Shown here piece by piece: positions 7,535-14,987 of a stretch of 15,325 nt of DNA (position 1 is its first letter; each line of letters opens with the position of its first letter). The position numbers and the translations under genes were made by a program. The DNA comes from an uncultured Ignavibacteria bacterium. GTDB lineage: Bacteria > Bacteroidota > Ignavibacteria > Ignavibacteriales > Melioribacteraceae. Location: positions 1-15,325 of the forward strand of contig CALGLM010000302.1 in assembly GCA_937930275.1 (NCBI GenBank), in the 5' to 3' direction. Under the pieces are notes generated by a model. That model ran no database searches. It was given only the letters and a program-made list of their open reading frames with translations, and was not told the DNA's origin.

Positions 7535-9043
7535 TTTTCCCTCCATAAAATTATGGTTTGTTAATTGATTAAGGTCTAATAATGTTTTTATTAAAATTAA
7601 ATAGTTATTAATTGCATCTTTTATAAAAAAATCAAAATATTTAGTTTCGCTATAAGGATATACGTTTTTGTAACACCCTTTTACTTTTTTCCTATCTAAA
7701 AAATAATATAAAGCCAGCTCTTTAAAGTGAGCATAGATATTTTGAATATCAATAATCTTGTTTTCTAATATGGCATCAATTAAATCTAATGCAGGATTTT
7801 TACTCGTATCAGGGCTTTTTATAGGAATAATATTATAAATGGTTCGGAAATTATAAGTATATTTTGGTGCTTTACCCAATATTTTAATAGAATTATCAAT
7901 AAACAGTTTGCTAATATTAAGTAGTTTTGCGCTGTTTACGTCTTTTATTCTATTAACCAATTTAAAACTTGCTTTATCGGATTCAAAACCAAAATAATTA
8001 AACCAAAAAATGTTTTCTTCCAATTCGTTTGCTTCTTTAAAGTAATTAACAGCGTATTCAAATTCCTTTGAATTAAAAGCAATATCGTTAATTTTTTTTA
8101 ACTCTTCTACTTCATATATTAAATCTTTATCAAAACCATATGGAAATTCGGGGATTAAAATATGAGGTGTTCCCGCAATATTAATTTTAAGATTTTTTAT
8201 TAAAAAATTAGAAGCAAATTCAACTATTTCTTTCGATTTTTTACTTAAACTATAATTAATGCCAAAGTTCTCTTTTTGAAAATAACTGGCGTAATTAATT
8301 TTGTCAGTAATAAATATTTTGGATAGATCATTTGCGGAAAAATCACCACCGGCTAATAAATTCGGTTCATCTTTTCCTGCAACATAACAAAACCCGCTTT
8401 CATCAGATTCTTGTGGTAATAATTCACGTTTAACTAAGTCGGTATATCCGTCAATTGAAGCTGCTAAAGTTGGTTCGTTAATTCCAAGCTTTTCGGCTTT
8501 AATCAATAAATAATAAAGCATTACGCTATTTTTACTTTTAAGCCCCAATAACTGCTGAATACCTTTAATAAAGACATCTTTATTAAACTCTAATACCTGC
8601 TCTTTAACCAAAACGGGGTTATAAAGGTTTTCGTAATTAAATTGTTCAAAGTTTTCTTCAATTAGTTCGGCAACTTTAAAAATTAAACGTTCTTTAAAAA
8701 GATCGTTGTGTTGTAAAAGTCTAATTTTTAAGTCGCAAGAACTTTTATCGTTGTGTAAAGTTCCGACTAACTTACCGTATCCTTTGCCATCTACGGTAAG
8801 ATAAAATTTGCGTTGGTTGCCTATAATTGATTTGGTGGCTAAAAACTTTTTAATTGAGTTAGCTCCGTCATACTCGCTTAAATATTGTGGGTCTAAAACC
8901 ACCTTGTTTTGATCCAAGTCAATCAAAATACCAACATTGTAATACTTAACGTCTTTTTCCTCTTTAGGAGGGTCGATAAGTATTTTTTCTAAATCATCAC
9001 TTTGTTCAAGCTTCAGTCCAAATTTGTAAAGTAAATTTAACAT
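7115..9043 (-). CDS. cas8b: Cas8b, type I-B Cascade large subunit
   Basis: Cas8 recognises the PAM and recruits Cas3. The 642-residue protein resembles the TM1802/Csh1 group of Cas8b. I recognise it mainly from its C-terminal region, with the helical block KAMFYLGRMVSMIGYAQF (530-547), LREIVKLRSELYEKARQY (567-584) and ANEALFFLLNGYSFY (608-622), and from its place before cas7 and cas5. The ATG at 9043 is preferred over a TTG at 9085: an AAGGA element precedes it, and the extra 14 residues look like untranslated sequence. The central region has FCYVAGKDEP (218-227), where relatives I recall have a CxxC zinc motif; here only one cysteine remains. The C-terminal 139 residues can also be made separately as Cas11b. 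Confidence 0.9.
   Translation of the reverse strand: MLNLLYKFGLKLEQSDDLEKILIDPPKEEKDVKYYNVGILIDLDQNKVVLDPQYLSEYDGANSIKKFLATKSIIGNQRKFYLTVDGKGYGKLVGTLHNDKSSCDLKIRLLQHNDLFKERLIFKVAELIEENFEQFNYENLYNPVLVKEQVLEFNKDVFIKGIQQLLGLKSKNSVMLYYLLIKAEKLGINEPTLAASIDGYTDLVKRELLPQESDESGFCYVAGKDEPNLLAGGDFSANDLSKIFITDKINYASYFQKENFGINYSLSKKSKEIVEFASNFLIKNLKINIAGTPHILIPEFPYGFDKDLIYEVEELKKINDIAFNSKEFEYAVNYFKEANELEENIFWFNYFGFESDKASFKLVNRIKDVNSAKLLNISKLFIDNSIKILGKAPKYTYNFRTIYNIIPIKSPDTSKNPALDLIDAILENKIIDIQNIYAHFKELALYYFLDRKKVKGCYKNVYPYSETKYFDFFIKDAINNYLILIKTLLDLNQLTNHNFMEGKMEEKPTNTYSAKEEELFAQHGYTDLQKAMFYLGRMVSMIGYAQFTKGHEQKPILQKINFNGMGLREIVKLRSELYEKARQYKEDLSFLDGKFAKLFNYNNWNLPANEALFFLLNGYSFYVGSKDNDQNETIQLTNNTEE
7118..7124 (-). 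promoter_or_regulatory. Strong Shine-Dalgarno site for cas7
   Basis: GGAGGAG lies four bases before the cas7 ATG and is encoded by the terminal codons of cas8b (Glu-Glu-stop). It is far closer to consensus than most starts in this window. Translational coupling to cas8b and a high Cas7 level are the likely results. Confidence 0.7.
7539..7544 (-). promoter_or_regulatory. Internal ribosome binding site for Cas11b
   Basis: GGAGGG on the minus strand lies inside the cas8b reading frame, four bases before the in-frame ATG at 7532-7534. It encodes Glu-Gly of Cas8b. This is one of the two best Shine-Dalgarno matches in the operon; the other precedes cas7. Confidence 0.75.
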
Positions 9044-9090
9044 GGTGCACCCGTCCTTATTTATATTAAATATAATTAAAACCAAATTTT

Positions 9091-9111
9091 GGGGCAGTAA
9101 TAAACTACCCC
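9091..9111 (-). promoter_or_regulatory. Hairpin between cas6 and cas8b
   Basis: In the minus-strand RNA, GGGGUAGU pairs with ACUGCCCC around a UUAUU loop. This is an 8-bp stem with one U-G wobble; on the plus strand the same position would be a mismatch. It sits in the 98-bp gap (9044-9141), the only real spacer inside an otherwise packed operon. No T-run follows in the direction of transcription, so it is not a clear terminator. It may be an RNA processing, stability or attenuation element that lets cas6 be expressed at a different level from the Cascade genes. Confidence 0.5.
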
Positions 9112-9141
9112 TTTTAAAATCTCAAACTATAAAGAACAAAA

Positions 9142-10110
9142 CTATTTAAATATAATAGTATATTTACCGTACCCTGAAAGTATGCTTTTTCCTATTCCTA
9201 AAAACGAACCGATATGAAGAATTATTCCGATTTTAGAAAAATCACCAAATAGAATTAAATTACCAAGCATAGCGGAACTATCGTGTAGTTTCTTTTTATT
9301 CTTTTTAGCTTTTTCCGTTTCGACAAATTTTAAAGTATTACTTATTATTTGAGGTAAATCTCCGCTTTTATCCAAAATGCTTAAATTACCCAAATTTTTG
9401 TTGTCGCAAAACAAATATGCACACGAAAGGTATCTTCTTTCAATTGCTTCCAAAAGTAATTTCAAATTAACTTCGTCATTATTAGTTACAACCTTCCCTT
9501 TATTCATTAATTGCAAGGGAGTATTAAAATCCAAAACCGCTTTATTATATTTGGCGTAATTTAATTTGCTAAGTGTTTCGATATTAACGCTTGGTAAATT
9601 TTGTTCAAGCAAATCGGTTTCTTTATTTATGGCAGCAGTTCGTTTGTCTTTGTAATCGGCTACAAATATGTTAGTTATGCTAAATTTTGCTTTTTCTCTT
9701 CCAAAACCGTCATTTCCCCAATTATTTAGGGCTGTTCTAACATCGTTAAAATAGAGATTATAATCGCCAAAAATAGTAATCATTAACTCCAGTCTATCGT
9801 TTGCAAAAAATTTGCGTTTACTTGTTTCCGGTTGGTGAATAATAAACGGGAACGGAAATTTTTTAATCGATTTTAAATAATAATAATCCGGATACTGTTG
9901 AATCTCTTCAAACATTTTATAATATTTACAACTGTCCTGAAGATTACAATCATCGCAGTAATCTAAATTTTCGGAACATAATAAATTTCTATAAGCCTTC
10001 AAAAACTCCGTTTTAAGCATATTTCCCCAAAAAATAGGGAAACTTACCCCGTTAATGAATTTAATTTCAAAAACAAACCTTGTAAAGTACAAATTAGGTA
10101 AAGGGGTCAT
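9142..10110 (-). CDS. cas6: Cas6, second-type RAMP endoribonuclease at operon head
   Basis: This 322-residue RAMP protein fits the Cas6 family with a cysteine-rich N-terminal region. C45, C52, C55 and C61 lie in LLCSENLDYCDDCNLQDSC, followed by KYYKMFEE, a pattern I associate with the PF10040-like Cas6 group. It ends in a glycine-rich loop HIGSFLGIGKSILSGYGKY (299-317), with H299 a possible catalytic residue. It would cut precursor crRNA at the repeat. I chose the ATG at 10110; the longer reading frame to 10140 needs a TTG and adds an untypical FHFFNGLLF stretch. It shares little with the 221-residue Cas6b between cas3 and cas1 beyond the G-rich loop. It may process this array, or serve another system in the genome such as type III. 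Confidence 0.85.
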   Translation of the reverse strand: MTPLPNLYFTRFVFEIKFINGVSFPIFWGNMLKTEFLKAYRNLLCSENLDYCDDCNLQDSCKYYKMFEEIQQYPDYYYLKSIKKFPFPFIIHQPETSKRKFFANDRLELMITIFGDYNLYFNDVRTALNNWGNDGFGREKAKFSITNIFVADYKDKRTAAINKETDLLEQNLPSVNIETLSKLNYAKYNKAVLDFNTPLQLMNKGKVVTNNDEVNLKLLLEAIERRYLSCAYLFCDNKNLGNLSILDKSGDLPQIISNTLKFVETEKAKKNKKKLHDSSAMLGNLILFGDFSKIGIILHIGSFLGIGKSILSGYGKYTIIFK

Positions 10111-10450
10111 GAATAATAATCCGTTAAAAAAATGAAACAACTAAATACAAAGGAGCACAAATTTTCCTTAATTTCCAAAATGAATTGAAAATTTTTATAA
10201 AGAGCTTAATAATTCGCTCAGTTTCCTTTGAACCGTAAAAACAGAAAAAACAATAATTTGTAAACATTAAAAATAATTTTCCTCTCAAAATAACCCATAT
10301 ACTAAATACAAGTTAGTAATAATTTTTTATTAAGTCAAGTGAAAAAAGGTTTAATCCACATATTATGGGGTACGTTTAATTTTAAAAACCGAACCGATTG
10401 CTAAAATGATTAAATAAGGGGTTGTAACCAAAGGGCAAATTTTTATGAAA

Positions 10451-10652
10451 AGTTGCGAACACTCACCCCCTAACACTTACACTAAGTTCATAAAGAGGGG
10501 GAATATTATCCTATTCTAAAGAGAAACTATTTATGATAACGTACCGATTACCAAAGTTTAACGTATTAAAAAACAACGGGTTGTGAAGTGCCGTCAGCCC
10601 TTTTATAGAGGTTAGAGAAAGGGACGGGGGATGAGTGTATTTGCAAGCAACT
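10451..10652. repeat. Imperfect inverted-repeat element of about 200 bp
   Basis: The left end AGTTGC-GAAC-ACTCACCCCC (10451-10470) is matched in inverted form by the right end (10626-10652). The right end reads, when reversed, AGTTGC, then eight extra bases, then ACACTCATCCCCC. Inside, CCCCCT (10466-10471) pairs with AGGGGG (10496-10501). No open reading frame lies within. The shape fits a decayed non-autonomous (MITE-like) element or an intergenic repeat family. No clear target-site duplication was seen. Confidence 0.45.
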
Positions 10653-10780
10653 GAGGAATAATACAATTCATATAAAGCAAGGAATTTTCAACAAAATTCA
10701 AAACAAGACTGTTTTAATACAACCCGGAGTATTTTTGCAATTATTCTAAATAATTAAAAAAATTCACAAGTAACCTAAAC

Positions 10781-10865
10781 GTGCACTTTTTTTGCTTCCA
10801 ATTCTTTAACCTACTTAGAAGAAATAACTGTATATTAAGTAAGTTAGAAAGATGTATTTGTGCAC
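10781..10865 (-). repeat. Nested inverted repeat downstream of kimA
   Basis: Outer GTGCAC hexamers (10781-10786 and 10860-10865) enclose inner 11-bp arms TAACCTACTTA (10807-10817) and TAAGTAAGTTA (10836-10846). In minus-strand RNA the inner stem pairs fully, with one U-G wobble, and has an 18-nt loop. It lies 38 bp beyond the kimA stop, so it may stabilise or end the kimA mRNA. It lacks a T-run directly after the stem, so a standard intrinsic terminator is not supported. Confidence 0.45.
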
Positions 10866-10902
10866 GATAAATTGTAGCAATTAATAAGGTGCGGTTGGTT
10901 AT

Positions 10903-12867
10903 TTATAATTTAACGGGGAGAATTAAAAAAGGTAATCCCAACGAATACAGTCGTTTTTGAATGGTAAAAACAATGTAATTGTGCAAAAATTTAGTTGCAA
11001 AATTTTCTTTTTTAAGTACAATTTGACCTCCGAAAAAAACAGCGTTCGGGAATTTTTGTGTAATTAACGGCAGCATTTTATCTACTTCTTCAACAACATC
11101 AATACCCAAAGCCGTATAAGATTCCGCATAATATCCTCTGTTAGCCATAAGATTTACATATTTTTCGGTTTCCTCTTTAACATGCTTTTCAAGATTACCC
11201 ACTTCGGTGCTTCCTTTAAAGTTACCGGTATCCAGAATACCTATTTGAACAAATACATAGTTTTTAAATGTTTTACCGAACATTCTAAAAATTGATAATA
11301 ATGCGTGCAGTCCGAGACCGTTAAAATCGTTTACAAGCAAAACGGCAGTTTTATCAGTGTTTTTAATAATTTCTTTGGGTGTATCATTTTTAATTGTATA
11401 ATCGTACATTGATGAAGAAACCGAATCTACAATTACATCCAGCGATTTAAATAATTTGAAGGTATTATTGTAGTGTTTTTTTATGGTAAAAGATAATGCA
11501 ATAATTATGCTTGTTATAATTAAAGTAATCCAACCTCCTTCGGAAAACTTTAATATTATTACGGAAAATAAAATAAAAATGGTTAAAACAAGTCCGATAC
11601 CGTTAATAATTAACTTGGTAATTACATGTTTATTTTTAGGTTCACCCCACCAATGTTTAACCATGCCAAGTTGCGATATTGAAAAAGTTACAAAAACATT
11701 AATGCTGTATAATACAACTAAAAGTTTTACATTTCCGTTAGTAATAAGCATAATAGTAAAAGCGATTGCACTCATAACCAAAATTCCGTTTTTGGTAACA
11801 AGTCTATCACTAAGCATTGCAAACCGAGAAGGAAGCCACCTATCTACCGCCATATTTGCTAAAACGCGGGGACCATCCATAAATCCGGCTTGTGCCGCAC
11901 TAAAAAGTAGAATTGCTTCGGAAAGTAAAATTGCAAAAATAAAAATTGATGCTAAATTAATATTCCATCCCGAAGAAATAGTAACAAATAAAACTGCGTT
12001 TAAAGTTTTACCGTGTTGATGCTTGACATCAAATAGCAAATAAGCAAGCATTAAACCGATAACGGTAAAAGCCAACGAACTTGCCATATAAATCATAGTT
12101 CTTTTACCTGTTTCCACTTTAGGTTCACGCAAAATAGGAATACCGTTACTAACAGCTTCAATGCCGGTAAAAGTACCTGCTCCCATACTGTACGCCCTAA
12201 GAATAAGAAAAATTACTCCAAAAATTCCAAGTTGATTTACTGAATTAGAAACCTCGTTAGTAGTATTATTGTAAACATTTCCTATGTCCGAAAAATGTGA
12301 GGATAAAGCGTAAATAATAGCAAAAAGGTGTAAAACGACAAACGAAATAAAAATAGGTACTAAAGGAAGTACGGCTTCTTTAATTCCGCGTAAGTTTAAA
12401 ATTGTTAGAACAAACAATCCGGCTACTGCAAAATAAAGCTTAAATTCAAGAAATTTTTGCGGTAAAAAGCTAAACAACGCATCTGCACCGCTTGCAATAG
12501 AAATTGTGATTGTAAGAACGTAATCAATAAGCAACGCACTACCGGATATCATTCCTACAGTAGGTGAAAGCAGTTTGCTTGCAACTAAATAACCGCCGCC
12601 GCCCGAAGGGAATAATTCAATAATTTGAATATAGCTTAATGAAATAATAAACACTGTTAAACTGGAAGCCAATGCAACAAAAATACCTAAATAGGTATGT
12701 TCGCCTAAAGCTAAAAATGCTTCTTCGGGACCGTAACAAGACGAAGATAAACCGTCTGCACCAAGTCCTACCCAAGCTAAAAATGCAACTAAAGATAAGT
12801 GTTTAAAAACATGTATGTCTTTTGGGTCTTTTGCTTTCCCAATAAAAAATCTTTTAATTTTTTCCAT
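10903..12867 (-). CDS. kimA: KimA-type high-affinity potassium transporter
   Basis: This is a 654-residue APC-superfamily membrane protein with about twelve transmembrane helices (roughly 25-460) and a cytosolic C-terminal domain of about 185 residues. It begins KIKRFFIGK, like Bacillus KimA (KRFLIGK). Residues I recall forming the KimA K+ sites all align: D38, Y45, D115, T119, S123, T234, E237 and Y387, in GADGLSSSCYG, IDYVLTITIS, FTGIEA and LYSINVF. The FPSGGGGYLV motif is typical. In KimA the cytosolic domain mediates dimerisation and c-di-AMP control; whether that holds here is unknown. It is 28 bp downstream of the kinase gene, probably in the same operon. Automatic annotation would likely call it an amino-acid permease. 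Confidence 0.82.
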   Translation of the reverse strand: MEKIKRFFIGKAKDPKDIHVFKHLSLVAFLAWVGLGADGLSSSCYGPEEAFLALGEHTYLGIFVALASSLTVFIISLSYIQIIELFPSGGGGYLVASKLLSPTVGMISGSALLIDYVLTITISIASGADALFSFLPQKFLEFKLYFAVAGLFVLTILNLRGIKEAVLPLVPIFISFVVLHLFAIIYALSSHFSDIGNVYNNTTNEVSNSVNQLGIFGVIFLILRAYSMGAGTFTGIEAVSNGIPILREPKVETGKRTMIYMASSLAFTVIGLMLAYLLFDVKHQHGKTLNAVLFVTISSGWNINLASIFIFAILLSEAILLFSAAQAGFMDGPRVLANMAVDRWLPSRFAMLSDRLVTKNGILVMSAIAFTIMLITNGNVKLLVVLYSINVFVTFSISQLGMVKHWWGEPKNKHVITKLIINGIGLVLTIFILFSVIILKFSEGGWITLIITSIIIALSFTIKKHYNNTFKLFKSLDVIVDSVSSSMYDYTIKNDTPKEIIKNTDKTAVLLVNDFNGLGLHALLSIFRMFGKTFKNYVFVQIGILDTGNFKGSTEVGNLEKHVKEETEKYVNLMANRGYYAESYTALGIDVVEEVDKMLPLITQKFPNAVFFGGQIVLKKENFATKFLHNYIVFTIQKRLYSLGLPFLILPVKL

Positions 12868-12895
12868 TAAAAATACCGTGCATTAAAAAGAGTGA

Positions 12896-14731
12896 TTAAA
12901 AATTTTCGTAAACAGGCAAACAAAAAGTAAATACAGTTCCTTTGCCTAAAGTACTTTCAACAGTAATAGTACCGCCTTGCGATTCTACAAATTCTTTTGC
13001 AATTGCCAAACCTAAACCGCTTCCTTTCCGTAAGATGTTTTTTGTTGCCGTAAACTTATCAAATATTCTTTCCAAAATTTCGGGCTCAATTCCTTTCCCA
13101 AAATCTTGTACGGAAAAATGGATGAATCGATTTTTTTCCCAGGCTTTAATTACAATTTTAGACTCGACATCAGAATATCTAATTGCATTATTCAGTAAGT
13201 TAACCATTACCCAAGTGCTTTTTTCCAAGTCGGCTTTTGCTTTAGATAAAAAGTTATCAGCTTCCACATCAATTTGAATCTTTTTTTCGTTAATTTGCAT
13301 TAATAAAGCAAAAACCGAAAGCTCAATTACTTGATAAGGCTCGATATCGGCAATGTGTAAATCAATTTTGCCTGTTTCAACTTTTGCGTATTCCAAAAGC
13401 TCGTTTACAAAATTTATCAATCTTTTTGTCTGATATTTCATTGAGTCTATTAGCTTTATCTGTTCGGCATTCATATTTCCTATTCTGCTATCTTCAAGCA
13501 ATTTAATACTAAGATTTAAAGACGAAATGGGGGTCTTTAATTCGTGAGATACCGTAGCCAAAAGTTTTGTTTTATCAATATTTCGTTGTTCAAACTGAGT
13601 AATGTTTTTAAGTACTATAACTTCTCCGATTTTTTGAATAATACCTAATTCATTTTTTTGCGTTATTATTATTGATTCTACTTTTATATATTCGGTTATA
13701 TCGTTATTTTCCAATTTAAAGGGAATGGGGTTAAGTGAGTTGTTATTATCTTCAATGTGTTTTATTATTCGTTTTAAAATCGGATATTTTTCTACAAGTT
13801 CGTTAGTTTTTTCTCCTATTACGCTTGGTTCATCAAGGTTTAAAAGGTTTTGGGCATATTTATTAATAATTATTATATGGTTTGCTTCGTCCATAACTAA
13901 TACGCCGTCTTGTAAACTATGTACAATACCTTCAATTCGTTTCTTTTCTAACAGTAATTGGTTATAATGATGTTTTTCGTATTCTTGAAGTTTTATTGCC
14001 ATATTATTAAAAGAATTTATTAATTCACCCAGTTCGTCATTTGCCGTAAAATTAATACGTTGATTAAACTCTTTTGAAGAGATTTGTTTAAGTTTTGTAA
14101 TTAATTCTTTAATTGGGGAATAAATATATTTGGGGAAATAAATGATAAAGATAAATGTAATTAAACTACTAACAATACCTATAATTGACATGTATAGCGT
14201 AACATTTACTGCCGTATTTTTTGCTATTTTATTTTTTGAAAGTACGGCATCCATGTTTAAATTGTAAATTGATTGAATTGTGCTTCTTATTCTTTCAAAA
14301 CGTAGCTCAATTTCGCCAAATTCAATGCTTTTGTTGCTAAACTGAAGCTGTGCAAGTTTAATAAAGTTGTTATATTCAAAATTAAGTTCGTTAACGTACA
14401 AGTTTTCGCCTTGTTCGGTTATATTGTTTTTTTCAAGTTCTAAGTTTTTTTCAAATTCTGTTTTGTTTTCAAAAAACTCGTCTTTTAATGCGTCAAATTT
14501 AAATTTTGTTATTTTTTCGGAAGTATATAGTTTTGTTTGCGCCGAAAACATAGCATCTAACGCTTTTAACATTTTAGTTGAATAATCAATTGTGTTATAA
14601 TTTTCTTTTATAATTGCGCGTGAATCGTTAGCAAGCTGATTGATAAAAACTATGCTTCCTATACTTAATATTAGAACTACGACAAATAAAAACCCTAAAC
14701 CTAAAAATATTTTTGTTCGTAAATTGTTCAT
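12896..14731 (-). CDS. Membrane sensor histidine kinase, KinB-like layout
   Basis: The 611-residue protein senses a signal outside the inner membrane and would phosphorylate the NtrC-type regulator encoded upstream. Layout: TM1 (about 8-31), a helical periplasmic domain (32-176), TM2 (177-200), HAMP (about 200-250), PAS (about 262-380), HisKA with phospho-acceptor H396 in SHELKTP, and HATPase with N box NLLNNAIRYS (511-520), G1 DFGKG (543-547) and G2 GSGLGLAIAKEF (570-581). It is intact. I chose the ATG at 14731: it has an AAGGGA ribosome site, and the longer frame (TTG at 14827) would run across a sigma-54 promoter. The layout resembles KinB, partner of the sigma-54 activator AlgB. Its place before kimA suggests K+ or osmotic sensing. 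Confidence 0.92.
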   Translation of the reverse strand: MNNLRTKIFLGLGFLFVVVLILSIGSIVFINQLANDSRAIIKENYNTIDYSTKMLKALDAMFSAQTKLYTSEKITKFKFDALKDEFFENKTEFEKNLELEKNNITEQGENLYVNELNFEYNNFIKLAQLQFSNKSIEFGEIELRFERIRSTIQSIYNLNMDAVLSKNKIAKNTAVNVTLYMSIIGIVSSLITFIFIIYFPKYIYSPIKELITKLKQISSKEFNQRINFTANDELGELINSFNNMAIKLQEYEKHHYNQLLLEKKRIEGIVHSLQDGVLVMDEANHIIIINKYAQNLLNLDEPSVIGEKTNELVEKYPILKRIIKHIEDNNNSLNPIPFKLENNDITEYIKVESIIITQKNELGIIQKIGEVIVLKNITQFEQRNIDKTKLLATVSHELKTPISSLNLSIKLLEDSRIGNMNAEQIKLIDSMKYQTKRLINFVNELLEYAKVETGKIDLHIADIEPYQVIELSVFALLMQINEKKIQIDVEADNFLSKAKADLEKSTWVMVNLLNNAIRYSDVESKIVIKAWEKNRFIHFSVQDFGKGIEPEILERIFDKFTATKNILRKGSGLGLAIAKEFVESQGGTITVESTLGKGTVFTFCLPVYENF

Positions 14732-14763
14732 TTCTATAAATCCCTTAAGTTGACTATTTATAC

Positions 14764-14778
14764 GCATATATTGTGCCA
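14764..14778 (-). promoter_or_regulatory. Sigma-54 (-24/-12) promoter of the kinase-kimA operon
   Basis: On the minus strand TGGCAC (14778-14773) is followed after five bases by ATGC (14767-14764). This places GG and GC at the exact sigma-54 spacing with one mismatch to TGGCAC-N5-TTGC. The predicted transcript would begin near 14752, giving a leader of about 21 nt that includes the AAGGGA ribosome site (14746-14741) of the kinase. A sigma-54 activator is encoded directly upstream. Confidence 0.8.
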
Positions 14779-14987
14779 GCTGATAAAATATAAAAGTGAG
14801 TAGGCAATTGATAGGGGATATTAACAAGCCGATCCCAATAGATGCGGGCTAAATTATAAATATGATTTATTGATTGTTTTGATTATATAAAATATATTGG
14901 ATTTGTTTTTATTTGCCGATTTTATGTTATTGCAATATTAGGTTTAAAATATAGCTAATTCCATTAGGGATTGAACGACTTAAAAAT

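Larger units (their letters stand above)
10111..10902. other. Gene-free region between kimA and the cas operon
   Basis: No convincing coding sequence was found in these 792 bp. It must contain the cas operon promoter on the minus strand, but I found no clear match to sigma-70 or Bacteroidota promoter consensus. It holds two inverted-repeat structures (10451-10652 and 10781-10865) and an 8-bp inverted pair GGTACGTT (10369-10376) / AACGTACC (10538-10545). The mix of G/C-run tracts and AT-rich DNA differs from the flanking genes and suggests a junction where the cas cassette joined the chromosome. That reading is inference. Confidence 0.6.

Noticed and set aside
9044..9085. TTG start fourteen codons upstream of the cas8b ATG
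   Set aside because: The added residues read through the AAGGA ribosome site of the ATG at 9043 and look untranslated.
9377..9559. Plus-strand open reading frame of 60 codons inside cas6
   Set aside because: Opposite-strand shadow of a well-supported cas6 gene, with no family features.
10111..10140. TTG start ten codons upstream of the cas6 ATG
   Set aside because: TTG start and an atypical hydrophobic leader; the ATG at 10110 begins at the expected first RAMP strand.
10141..10902. Second CRISPR array or stray repeat copy upstream of cas6
   Set aside because: I looked for the TTCAATCCTTGTTTTAATGG repeat core and its reverse and found no match, only inverted repeats of other sequence.
11483..12019. 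Plus-strand 178-codon frame opposite kimA
   Set aside because: Its hydrophobic look comes from the complement of transmembrane codons. KimA on the minus strand has clear family residues.
12942..14585. Plus-strand frames of 111, 80 and 72 codons opposite the kinase
   Set aside because: All lie across conserved HATPase, PAS or sensor sequence of the minus-strand kinase and show no domain of their own.
14732..14827. N-terminal extension of the kinase to a TTG at 14827
   Set aside because: It would put the -24/-12 promoter inside the gene, has no good ribosome site, and adds a stretch not expected before TM1.
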